Shown piece after piece: positions 35,809 through 43,912 of a stretch of 64,000 nucleotides of DNA; the stretch's first letter is position 1; every line of letters begins with the position of its first letter. Both the position numbers and the translations under genes were made by a program. This stretch comes from Methanoculleus sp. GTDB taxonomy: Archaea > Halobacteriota > Methanomicrobia > Methanomicrobiales > Methanoculleaceae. Location: positions 124,001-188,000 of the forward strand of contig NZ_JASEFJ010000002.1 of the NCBI RefSeq assembly GCF_030019085.1, written 5' to 3'. A model generated the notes under the pieces. That model had not been told where the DNA came from. It saw only the letters and a program-made list of their open reading frames with translations, and searched no databases.

Positions 35809-36522
35809 TTACTGGATTTTCCGGAGAGCACCGGCCGTGATCTCCCTGTAATCTTCGGGACGGTTCAGGAAAGCAACAGATCGAGATCGGCCGACGAGAT
35901 CGTACAGCCCTACCCCTCTCTCGATCCCGAGTTCCTGAATCTCAACCGGATCGCAGTGGCGCACAGGTGGCACCGGGGGATAATGTGGGTTCTTAACCAG
36001 CGCACCCCCTTCCATCTCGTAGTAGGCTGCACCATGCCTTTCCACGTAGGGGCCGTAATCGCTGGAGAACTCCGAAGATACCAGGTTTGCCATAACGAGG
36101 TCCTCGTCTCCAGGGTTTATGGTCACGTGGCCGTACCCTGGCGGTATCAGGACTTTCTCGCCGACGTGGGCCTCGATCATCACAACGTCATCGGCAGTGT
36201 TTGTCTGGAGGAGGTAGTGTCCCCTGCCTTTGAGCACCTCGTAGATCTCAGGATAATACTCGCCTGCAGGGTTCCTGGGGTGGTAGTGGCCCTTTGTCTT
36301 GACGTACTCCCCGCAGAGAACGCGAGCCGGGATGACGGTGATGTCGTAGCGGAGATGGTGCTGCCGTAACCAGTCCCAATCGCTCTTGCTCCTGGCGAGA
36401 TCACGATACATAAAATAGAGGGGTTGATCAGAGGTACAGCCGGGATCTGCAAGCACATCCCGCATATCCTCGATCGTCCTTACCTGCGGCTCCGGTATTG
36501 GTCCGTCCCAGTAGCCGTTCAT
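35809..36522 (-). CDS. pgi: Glucose-6-phosphate isomerase, archaeal cupin type
   Basis: This 237-residue cupin interconverts glucose-6-phosphate and fructose-6-phosphate. The metal ligands are visible as GHYHP (H79, H81), GEYYPEIYE (E88 within the conserved motif) and GYGHVTIN with a further His. The ATG at 36522 overlaps the TGA of the upstream surface-protein gene; a GTG three bases earlier is also open. The pairing with a surface protein has no obvious functional reason. Confidence 0.9.
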   Translation of the reverse strand: MNGYWDGPIPEPQVRTIEDMRDVLADPGCTSDQPLYFMYRDLARSKSDWDWLRQHHLRYDITVIPARVLCGEYVKTKGHYHPRNPAGEYYPEIYEVLKGRGHYLLQTNTADDVVMIEAHVGEKVLIPPGYGHVTINPGDEDLVMANLVSSEFSSDYGPYVERHGAAYYEMEGGALVKNPHYPPVPPVRHCDPVEIQELGIERGVGLYDLVGRSRSVAFLNRPEDYREITAGALRKIQ

Positions 36523-37802
36523 CACTGTTTCTTACGGTACACGAATATATAATACCCTGCCCCGATGATAACGGCCAGAATGACGATGATAAAGATGGTA
36601 TTTGTGAATAAAGCGCCCTGTCTGCGCTCGAGCGCAACCTGCACCTTCATGGTGCTGGATATCTTGCTGTTGTCGAGTGCGTCACGGTAACGGATCTCAG
36701 AGTCTATCCCGTACTTCTTCTCGGTGGCGTCGGTATCAACGTTCACCTCAAACCGTGCTGTCGCGGTCTCACCGGGGGCGAGGTCGCCGAGGTAAGCGGT
36801 GTCATCGCTGCTCGTGAATGGGCCGACAGCGCTGATACGGGCCTGAGCGCTGTAGACAGGCGCCGCTCCGACGTTCTTATACGTTACCTCAAGGATACTC
36901 TTCTGTCCCAGGTAGAGGGTTGTGGGTGGTGAGACAATCTCAAAGTCGATCTTGCCGCCAACCTGAGGTCCGATCGTCACCGCCTTTGATGTCACCGTCT
37001 TTCCTTCGTAGTTCTCGTAGGTTACCGCGACATCCAGCGGATAGGACTGCTCTTCTGCGGTGTCGGCAACCGAGACCTTGAACTTCACTTCCACCGTATC
37101 TCCAGGCCCAAACGTCCCTATGTAGGCGTTGCCGTCGGTGGGGATGAGGGGGCTTGAGCCACTTCTCGCGATCTTTACGATAGCATTCTCCCCCGTATCG
37201 TGCCCGACGTTCTTTACGCTCAGGTAGATGTAGCCTTCAGTGCCAACGTTCACCGATTCTGTGCGCACGTCAAGAACCTCGATCCGGAGATCAGGGGTGA
37301 CACGCACCTCGAGTGGCAGGGTCTCGGTCTTCCGGATGTAGTTGTAGCGGAGTACGTCTGTGTAGTCATCCATCGTCTCCATGTAGGTGTAGGTCACCTG
37401 GAGCGGCAACGTGTATGTCCCGGGTTTTGCCGAGTCCGCTACCTTCACATTGAATGTGGCGGTCGCGTATGCCCCACCCCTGATGTCGCCTACAAACTGT
37501 GGGTCTGTCTTGACAGTGAAAGGCGCATCTCCACTCTTCAGTGCCACTGTGGCCAGTTTTGCTGTGTTCGGCTGATCATCTGGAGGCATCGACGGGACGG
37601 CGATCTTGACGGTGTTCAGGCCAGTGTTTGATATGGTGACCGTGACCGGGGTCTCATCCCCGGGTGTAAACTCGTTTGTGCCGGCGATCGTTGCAGAGAG
37701 TTCGGGGCTCCCGTAGAGGTACTTGACGCCCTGCGCCGACCCGGGCGCAGCGACCACGAGTGCCATCACGAGCACCAGGAGAGGTATGTAGTGCAAACGC
37801 AT
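36522..37802 (-). CDS. Exported membrane-anchored protein with CARDB/S-layer-type repeats
   Basis: This 426-residue protein has an N-terminal signal peptide (LLVLVMALVVAAPGSAQG), three Ig-like repeats and a C-terminal anchor (IFIIVILAVIIGAGYYIFVY followed by RKKQ). The repeats carry the pattern G-x-x-x-TVTISNTGLNTV, YLSVKNVGHDTGE and LEVTYKNVGAAPVYSA, each followed by a GDT or GET turn and a Phe-rich strand, as in CARDB and NEW3 domains of the COG1361 group. It probably sits on the outer face of the membrane. Its promoter is shared, back to back, with a TrmB regulator. Confidence 0.82.
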   Translation of the reverse strand: MRLHYIPLLVLVMALVVAAPGSAQGVKYLYGSPELSATIAGTNEFTPGDETPVTVTISNTGLNTVKIAVPSMPPDDQPNTAKLATVALKSGDAPFTVKTDPQFVGDIRGGAYATATFNVKVADSAKPGTYTLPLQVTYTYMETMDDYTDVLRYNYIRKTETLPLEVRVTPDLRIEVLDVRTESVNVGTEGYIYLSVKNVGHDTGENAIVKIARSGSSPLIPTDGNAYIGTFGPGDTVEVKFKVSVADTAEEQSYPLDVAVTYENYEGKTVTSKAVTIGPQVGGKIDFEIVSPPTTLYLGQKSILEVTYKNVGAAPVYSAQARISAVGPFTSSDDTAYLGDLAPGETATARFEVNVDTDATEKKYGIDSEIRYRDALDNSKISSTMKVQVALERRQGALFTNTIFIIVILAVIIGAGYYIFVYRKKQ

Positions 37803-37813
37803 CTCTTCACCCT

Positions 37814-37830
37814 GTTGTTATGTTAACAAC
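37814..37830. promoter_or_regulatory. Perfect inverted repeat between surface-protein and trmB genes
   Basis: GTTGTTA and TAACAAC are separated by TGT, giving a 17-bp operator-like palindrome. It lies about 25 bases from the TATATATA (37850-37857) that can serve the minus-strand gene, so it covers the likely transcript start, and it lies just upstream of the TTTATT (37835-37840) that can serve trmB. Divergent autoregulation by the TrmB protein is the simplest reading. Confidence 0.6.
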
Positions 37831-37849
37831 AACATTTATTGCCATACTG

Positions 37850-37857
37850 TATATATA
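37850..37857 (-). promoter_or_regulatory. TATA box of the surface-protein gene
   Basis: TATATATA lies about 50 bases before the minus-strand ATG at 37802; transcription would start near 37825, inside the inverted repeat. Confidence 0.45.
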
Positions 37858-37866
37858 CATGATGGA

Positions 37867-38685
37867 ATGACGACTTCCCGGGACGTTCCTGCCCCCCTGC
37901 TGGAATCGCTGAAATCTCTGGGGCTTACGAAGTACGAAGCCCTGGTTTATATTGGTCTCCTCAGGGTTGCGGACGCGACGGCGACGGAGGTTCACGAGAT
38001 CTCCGGTGTGCCGCGCGCATCTGTATACCCGGTTCTCGACCACCTCGTCCAGAAAGAACTGGTCAACGTCTCTCACACGGTGCCTAAAAGGTTCGATGCT
38101 GTCCCCCCTGAACAGGGTATCGAGAACCTTATGCGCAGGATCAGGAGTGATGCAGAGAGCGCACGGGAGGCCCTTGAGGTCTTCTACCGGGAGAAAGAGC
38201 TGATAGACCGGGGTGCCCGGGAGCTCATCTGGACAATCTATGGCGAGGAGAATATCAAGACCCGGCTTGCAGGTATCCTGCGCAGCGCCGAACATAGCGT
38301 GGAGGTGCTTGCGACCCGGGATCTCCTCTACGAGACAGTCCTCCCCCTGCTCGAACCCCTTCCAGAGTCGGTGGAGGTGGAGATCATCACCGCCTGCCGG
38401 GATGAGGGTGAATTGCCGTCTCGGTTCAGGCTCCATCTCCTTTCTCTGACAGGTTCTATGGGGAGACTGCTACCCTACGAGAGGTCAGGCGTCTTCCTGG
38501 TGGACGATGCCCGAGCGCTGGTCTGGGTTGGAGAGGTTGACGGCCAGCCATCTGCGCTCTACTCGGAGTCTGGGGGGCTTCTCCTGTTTGTGCAGCGGCA
38601 TATCACCACAGTCAAGGAATGGGCGATGACCGTGGTCAATAATCAGCCAGGTAACCCATCTTCTGTATATCGATCAACCCCTTGA
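37867..38685 (+). CDS. TrmB-family transcriptional regulator
   Basis: This 272-residue protein begins with the TrmB winged helix (LKSLGLTKYEALVYIGLL, ATEVHEISGVPRASVYPVLDHL, ELVNV), a coiled-coil linker rich in Glu and Arg around residues 75-110, and a C-terminal effector domain (LIWTIYGEENIKTRLAGIL, EVLATRDLLYETVLPLLEPL). Such proteins often sense sugars in archaea. It is divergent from the surface protein, with a shared palindrome, and its last 50 bases overlap the NrpR-domain gene tail to tail. Confidence 0.88.
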   Translation: MTTSRDVPAPLLESLKSLGLTKYEALVYIGLLRVADATATEVHEISGVPRASVYPVLDHLVQKELVNVSHTVPKRFDAVPPEQGIENLMRRIRSDAESAREALEVFYREKELIDRGARELIWTIYGEENIKTRLAGILRSAEHSVEVLATRDLLYETVLPLLEPLPESVEVEIITACRDEGELPSRFRLHLLSLTGSMGRLLPYERSGVFLVDDARALVWVGEVDGQPSALYSESGGLLLFVQRHITTVKEWAMTVVNNQPGNPSSVYRSTP

Positions 38686-39382
38686 GCGCCCGGGTTACCA
38701 CAGGCCTTCCAGCCTCCCTGAGTGCCGCCATTGTGTTAGTGCCGCCGACAAATGCAACGCCCAGGTACTGTGGACTTACAGGGACACCGAGCAGCGGGAG
38801 ATTTGGAGCACCGAGCTCCAGGATCCCGGAGAAACCGAACCCAGAGAGTTCGTCGAGTGTTGTCTCCAGGACTTGCTCGGCTTCCATATGGCATTCCCGG
38901 ATGTTTGCGAGGATGTTTCCAGTTCCATGCCGCATTACATCCAGGATCGACGTTAACTCCTGGGAGATCAGGACCTCCAGCGGGTCGAGTGTTGTATCGC
39001 GGTAGAGGATCATGGCTGTAAACCGTCGGGGTGCCCTCCCTTCGATCTCGACTATCCCGCCCCCTATGGGGTTTAGCGGAATCCCCCGCCGGATGAGGAG
39101 GGCATCGAGGGTGATGCTGCAGATTGTGCATATTGCGTTTCGATCTTCCGCCACGGTGTAGCCATCGACCTGTTCTCCAGGCCCGGCGATGAGTAGCCTG
39201 TCGCTGAGGGTGAGGCCCTGCCGGTGCGCCTCCTTCATGATGGAGATCGCGAACTCGAGGTCGCGGCTCTCGATGACCGAGATGTTGTAGATCACAGTTC
39301 CAGCATTCTCCTCCGGGCGGTAGGTTACCCTGAGCGCGTATTCCTCGATGCGGTGATTGGTAAACTTCAGGGGAGCATGCAT
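38636..39382 (-). CDS. nrpR2: NrpR regulatory-domain (DUF128) protein without DNA-binding domain
   Basis: This 248-residue protein consists of a single DUF128 domain, the 2-oxoglutarate-sensing part of the nitrogen repressor NrpR. Key stretches are YRPEENAGTVIYNISVIE, LSDRLLIAGPGEQVDGY, CTICSITLDALLIRRGIPL and GGGIVEIEGRAPRRFTAMILY. There is no winged helix at the N-terminus. In Methanosarcina the repressor is split into NrpRI (helix plus one domain) and NrpRII (domain only), so this is likely the NrpRII type and would need a partner encoded elsewhere. Confidence 0.85.
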   Translation of the reverse strand: MHAPLKFTNHRIEEYALRVTYRPEENAGTVIYNISVIESRDLEFAISIMKEAHRQGLTLSDRLLIAGPGEQVDGYTVAEDRNAICTICSITLDALLIRRGIPLNPIGGGIVEIEGRAPRRFTAMILYRDTTLDPLEVLISQELTSILDVMRHGTGNILANIRECHMEAEQVLETTLDELSGFGFSGILELGAPNLPLLGVPVSPQYLGVAFVGGTNTMAALREAGRPVVTRALKGLIDIQKMGYLADY

Positions 39383-39672
39383 TACCAGGTTTCTTGCCGT
39401 GGCAGGGGAAAAAGGGTTGCCTTCAGGATCGGGTGAACCTCATTTGAGTTGCAGGTTTTTTTTATGCCTTCGGTCCAGCCAATCATGTCACGACAGGCTG
39501 TATGTGTGAGTCCGCCGGTATTGTTGATAGAAAGTATGGTCCCACTCGTCTGCAGGTTTTTTGAGATTGGTCAATCAGCATCATTCACCCTCTCGCGGCA
39601 TGCCCGCCCACACCGAGCCCGGGCCTACAAAAGGAAAAGTTGTTCTACCTCTCTGTAATATCAATTAGATGA
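39383..39672. other. Gap between the NrpR-domain gene and the unknown 320-residue gene
   Basis: Just under 300 bases with divergent genes at its ends. Two strings, GCAGGTTTTTT, occur at about 39451-39462 and 39551-39561. AAAAGG and AATATCAATTAG near 39630-39668 are AT-rich and may be promoter parts for the downstream gene. No gene seen. Confidence 0.35.
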
Positions 39673-40635
39673 ATGGATAGTGCGACCCGGGAAAAAGCCC
39701 GGAACGTGTTGAAGCGGATCCTTGCCGCGGCTTCTTACGACGTCGAAGAGGTAGGCGATCCGCTGGACCTATCGGCGGTCGGGAGCGAGGATGCCCTGGT
39801 TGTGCTCTGCTCGGACGACCCTGAGACGATCGAGAGTTTCGATTTTATGACATACCGCCTGCGCATAGGTGAAGAGGACTGGGTCTGTAGAAAACTACTC
39901 TTTACGATGAACCCAGAGGTGCTGACGGAGGACTGCATCCGGTGGGGCCCGGATGAGTTTGTCCAGCAGGCTGGCAGAGCCGCTCTGGCGGAGGTTCTCG
40001 GGCAGCGTCTGCTCCTGGACATTCAACGACCGGAGCTGGATCTCCCCGAGAGGCGGGTCGAGGCCGCGCCCCCGATGGAGGAGGGGCTTGAAAGGGGGCC
40101 TGAACTTCCCCATCTACCAGTCAGGGTCACCGAGAAGCGCGCCTGCGAGATCGCAGGAGTGAAGGGGACGGTGAAATGCCGGTTAATCCCTTACTGGCGT
40201 TACACCTACGTGAGCAGCGGCGAGCGCGAGGTCAAGGGCCGACTGGTCTCCTTCGATTCTGAGGGGAGCGGCGCAATCAACGCCATAAATGGCCTGAAGA
40301 TGGAGATCAACCTTGACGATATCGAGCGTGACTCTACCCCCCCTGACTCCGAGATCGTGCCCCCAAGGCTTATGCGTGAGGATGTGGAGGAGGAGATCCT
40401 GCGGGAGGTCACAGAGATGCTCACCCAGCGGATCCGGTTCCGATACGAGAAGGGAGATACTATCTTTTATGAGGAGAAGACCCTCAAGCCCGACCGTAAC
40501 AGTATCAGGATCGAACTTGAGACTATATACGTGCCGGTATGGCAGATCCGGGGCGGTAGTAAGATCGTTGAGGTCAATGCGTTCAGCGGCGAGATCCTTT
40601 CGACGCCGATGGACGAGGGAGTTGAACTTCTGTAG
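39673..40635 (+). CDS. Conserved hypothetical protein, probably methanogen-specific
   Basis: I do not recognise a named family for this 320-residue protein. The N-terminal 110 residues alternate helices and strands (VLKRILAAASYDVEEVG, DALVVLCSDDPETIESFD), the middle is a Pro/Glu-rich linker (about 120-145), and the rest is beta-rich with YWRYTYVSSG, and near the C-terminus YVPVWQIRGGSKIVEVNAFSGEIL, which resembles a PepSY-like strand pair. No signal peptide or membrane helix. It is 8 bases upstream of the flavin disulfide reductase gene, so the two are probably one operon. Confidence 0.75.
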   Translation: MDSATREKARNVLKRILAAASYDVEEVGDPLDLSAVGSEDALVVLCSDDPETIESFDFMTYRLRIGEEDWVCRKLLFTMNPEVLTEDCIRWGPDEFVQQAGRAALAEVLGQRLLLDIQRPELDLPERRVEAAPPMEEGLERGPELPHLPVRVTEKRACEIAGVKGTVKCRLIPYWRYTYVSSGEREVKGRLVSFDSEGSGAINAINGLKMEINLDDIERDSTPPDSEIVPPRLMREDVEEEILREVTEMLTQRIRFRYEKGDTIFYEEKTLKPDRNSIRIELETIYVPVWQIRGGSKIVEVNAFSGEILSTPMDEGVELL

Positions 40636-40643
40636 GTAAAGCC

Positions 40644-41969
40644 ATGATCGTCGTCATCGGTGGAGGGCCTGCAGGCAGGCTCGGGGCTATGCACCTTGCA
40701 CAGGCTGGCAGGGAGGTTCGGCTTGTCGAGCAGCGCAAGATAGGTGGCCAGTGTCTGCACGATCGGTGCATGACGATCTGCGCTTTAAACGACGTGGCAC
40801 GTCTGGTAGAGCAGGCAAGGACGCAGAAGGATCTCGGCATTCTGGACGATGTTCCGAGAGTCTCTTACCCGGCGATCTGGAGACGGATGCGCGAGGTTCA
40901 GGAGAGACTCTCCCTCGTCCTCGATGCTGAGACCCGGGAGGCCGGGGTCGAGATCGTATATGGTGCTGTAGGCCGACTTGAGGGGGCCCGGGTCTTCATC
41001 GATGATGAAGAGGTCAGGGCAGAGGCCGTCCTGGCTGCGACGGGGTCGCGGGCGGCGATCCCCGATCTCCCGGGCACCGATCTGCCCGGGGTCTACACCT
41101 ACCAGACGCTCCCTGAGATGCAGGACACCCCCCGTCGAATGGTGGTGATCGGTGGCGGGGTGGTTGCGGCTGAGTTTGCCTTTATATTCAACGCCTTCGG
41201 AGTTGAGGTTGAGGTGATCGCCCGGCATGAACTGCTGAAGGATCTCGATCCGAAGATGCGGTCCGCAGCGCTGCGCGACCTTGCCGGGGTCGGGATTCGG
41301 GAGCAGACCGGCGTCGCGAGCATCGAAGGGGGCGGACGCGTCCGCTCGGTCATCCTCGCTGACGGTGAAGAGATCGAGGCCGGGGCAGTCCTGCTGGCAA
41401 CAGGCCTCGTCCCCCGCTCGGAGTCACTCCAGGGTCCTTTGAAGCGGCCGAACGGCGCGGTCATCGTAGATCAGCGGATGAGAACGAGCGTTGAGAACGT
41501 CTATGCCGCAGGCGATCTCATAGGTCCGCCATATCTCACCCCCGCCGCCCGGCGGGAGGGCGTGGTTGCGGCCGAGAACATCCTCGGTCACGATACCGTC
41601 ATGGACTACACCTGCATCCCGCAGACGATATCTCTCCGCTACGACCACTCCTTTGTCTCGACGGGAGGGGAGGATGAAGCGCTCACCCTTTCATCTCCGG
41701 CCCCCGCCGGGTCGGGCTCGTTCTGGGATGTGGCGGGTGGCTGGACTGGACTTGCCCGGATCAGGGTCGATCCCGGGAGCGGGAGGCTCGTCGGGGCGGC
41801 TGCCGCCGCTCCGGGGGTCTCGCCTATCTTCTCGTATCTGAGTTACCTGATGAAGCAGGGCATCGCAGTGGCCGATTTTGCCGATATCATCGAGGTACAT
41901 CCCTCGACTGACGGGATCTACTGGCTTGCCCGATACGCTGAGGAGATACTACAGCAGAAGAAGGGGTGA
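40644..41969 (+). CDS. FAD-dependent pyridine nucleotide-disulfide oxidoreductase (dihydrolipoamide dehydrogenase-like)
   Basis: This 441-residue flavoprotein begins with the FAD-binding GGGPAGRLGAMHLAQAG, has a redox pair in GGQCLHDRCM (CX4C as in lipoamide dehydrogenase), a second dinucleotide fold at VVIGGGVVAAEFAFIFNAFG, TSVENVYAAGDLIG, and a C-terminal EVHPSTDGI with the catalytic-type His. No lipoyl enzymes are nearby, so its disulfide substrate is open (CoM-S-S-CoB, thioredoxin and lipoamide are all possible in principle). It follows the unknown 320-residue gene by 8 bases with GGTAAA as ribosome site. Confidence 0.85.
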   Translation: MIVVIGGGPAGRLGAMHLAQAGREVRLVEQRKIGGQCLHDRCMTICALNDVARLVEQARTQKDLGILDDVPRVSYPAIWRRMREVQERLSLVLDAETREAGVEIVYGAVGRLEGARVFIDDEEVRAEAVLAATGSRAAIPDLPGTDLPGVYTYQTLPEMQDTPRRMVVIGGGVVAAEFAFIFNAFGVEVEVIARHELLKDLDPKMRSAALRDLAGVGIREQTGVASIEGGGRVRSVILADGEEIEAGAVLLATGLVPRSESLQGPLKRPNGAVIVDQRMRTSVENVYAAGDLIGPPYLTPAARREGVVAAENILGHDTVMDYTCIPQTISLRYDHSFVSTGGEDEALTLSSPAPAGSGSFWDVAGGWTGLARIRVDPGSGRLVGAAAAAPGVSPIFSYLSYLMKQGIAVADFADIIEVHPSTDGIYWLARYAEEILQQKKG

Positions 41970-42047
41970 GTTTGAGGAATCTTCGAACGGTTCCTCCCCC
42001 GCGCCCGGCATATCCACATATCCCGGGGTGAGGGAGTCCCGGCGGGT

Positions 42048-43670
42048 CTAGACCTGCCGGAGCATCTGCCCGAATTTCGGGATAAAATCTTTTTTCCGGG
42101 ACATCACACCCTCAAGCCTGACGGGCTGGTCCCGCAGTCCAAGTTTGGAGACACAACCCTCATCCCCGGCGGCAAAGAGATCGCTTGCGTTCTCAAAGAT
42201 GTTTGTAAAGAGGGCAAAGAAGCAGTCGACTCCAAACGCTGCCCTCAGGCGCTCAAGTTCGGCGCGGATCTCCTCTGCCTGGTTCTGTGCGAAGTCAAAC
42301 GAAGAGGTCATCACCTGCGAGACCATGATGCTCTTCCCGAAGAGGTTGTAGCGCTTCATGTCCCTGGTGAGGAGTTCGTCTTTCGGGAGGGAGTCGAGAT
42401 CCATGCCCTTCCGGATCAGTTCAGCACCAAAAGTGGTCGGATCGACCCCCGCGATCGCCGCAAGGTAGTCCACTGCCCGTATGTCCGCGGGTGTGGTGGT
42501 TGAGAGTTTCATCACCATGGTGTCGGAGAGGATTCCGGCAAGCAGGATCCCGGCGATTGAGGGTGAGGGCTCTACCCCGGCCTCGATGAACTTGTTTGCG
42601 ATGATCGTTGAGGTCGAACCCACCGGGTCATTGAGGAACTTCACAGGCTTTAAGGTGGATATCGCGCCGAGACGGTGGTGATCGATGATCTCCAGGATGT
42701 CTGCCTTCTCGATCCCGTCGACGGCCTGTGAGTACTCGTTGTGGTCGAGGAGGATCACCGGTTTCTGGACCTCCTGCATCAACGTCGTACGCGACACAAG
42801 CCCTATATGCTCCCCATCTTCGCCGACGACGCAGGCTGTCCTGAACTTTGAGTTCGAGACAACATCTTTTGCATAGTTAAGCGAGTCCTCCAGGCGGACC
42901 GTGGGAACGTCAGTCTCCATGATCATGCGCGCTGGCAGGGAAAGGCTGATCATCTTGCCGACGCTGAAAGCGTCAAGCGTTGTTGCGAGGATCGAGGCCC
43001 CACGTGCCCTGGCGGCCTCGATCACTCGTTCACCCACTGGCGCCCCCTCAGCGATTATGAGCGCGGCGACCCCTGCAGATATCAGCGCAAGCTGGGCGGG
43101 TTCGTTATCGCCAACGATCGCAATGTCGTCTGGAGTCATCCTGGAGAGGGTGACGTGCAGGGCGTCGATGACCGTGTAGACCCGTCCATCCCCGAGCATC
43201 TCGTGCGCCTGGACTACCACCCGCGCATCCAGGATGCGGGCGAGGGTCTCAAGCGGCATCGGGACGAGAGAGAGTTGCTCCCTGGGGTTCTTCCGGACGT
43301 AGGCCCGGGCGAGACCGTACTCGCTGACCAGACCGACCAGTCTTCCCCTGTCGTCAGTGATCGGCATGTTGCGCATATCGTAGGTATCCATCATCTCGAC
43401 CACATCGATCGCCGGGAGATCCTGGCGGGCACAGCGGGTGTCGAGAGGTATATCCGATACGGTGGGCTCGACGCTTTCTATGTATACAGGCGGCTCTACG
43501 TTAAAAGTCTCAAGAGCAAACCGCGCTTCCGGGCCAACCTTCCCACAGCGACCCGGGATGTACTTCCCCGGTTCAGCGTGGTTGCGTAACTCTGCGTAAC
43601 CAATGACGCTACAGATGCTATCGGTGTCAGGTTGCTTGTGACCGATGATATAGACCTTATTCTGTCCCAT
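42048..43670 (-). CDS. ppaC: Manganese-dependent inorganic pyrophosphatase with CBS and DRTGG domains
   Basis: This 540-residue protein is a family II pyrophosphatase of the DHH group carrying an inserted regulatory module. The catalytic parts are GHKQPDTDS near the N-terminus, LLDHNEYSQAV, and EIIDHHRLG. Between the first and second are two CBS halves (MDTYDMRNMPITDDRGRLVG and FRTACVVGEDGEHIGLVS) around a DRTGG-like domain. Adenine nucleotides regulate relatives by binding CBS. The C-terminal DHHA2 domain ends in SRKKDFIP. Complete and monocistronic, tail to tail with the oxidoreductase. Confidence 0.93.
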   Translation of the reverse strand: MGQNKVYIIGHKQPDTDSICSVIGYAELRNHAEPGKYIPGRCGKVGPEARFALETFNVEPPVYIESVEPTVSDIPLDTRCARQDLPAIDVVEMMDTYDMRNMPITDDRGRLVGLVSEYGLARAYVRKNPREQLSLVPMPLETLARILDARVVVQAHEMLGDGRVYTVIDALHVTLSRMTPDDIAIVGDNEPAQLALISAGVAALIIAEGAPVGERVIEAARARGASILATTLDAFSVGKMISLSLPARMIMETDVPTVRLEDSLNYAKDVVSNSKFRTACVVGEDGEHIGLVSRTTLMQEVQKPVILLDHNEYSQAVDGIEKADILEIIDHHRLGAISTLKPVKFLNDPVGSTSTIIANKFIEAGVEPSPSIAGILLAGILSDTMVMKLSTTTPADIRAVDYLAAIAGVDPTTFGAELIRKGMDLDSLPKDELLTRDMKRYNLFGKSIMVSQVMTSSFDFAQNQAEEIRAELERLRAAFGVDCFFALFTNIFENASDLFAAGDEGCVSKLGLRDQPVRLEGVMSRKKDFIPKFGQMLRQV

Positions 43671-43912
43671 GCTCTCCTCGGATCCCCGGCGGGGGAACGG
43701 TTATCCGTAGAGGTATCACCCTCTGCCATCAAAGGTTTTATCCAGGGCGGTCTCTTCCTGGTATGCCTTCTGCGACCGGGGGGGCATGCGTAATTTCATA
43801 GTCCAGAAGACCGGAAACTCTTATGAGCACATCCATGGTAACCGGGGTTCACAGAATGGAATGTGCTCCGACCATTATCCGGTCTTCAATACGATAACAA
43901 TACTAAGGCTGT

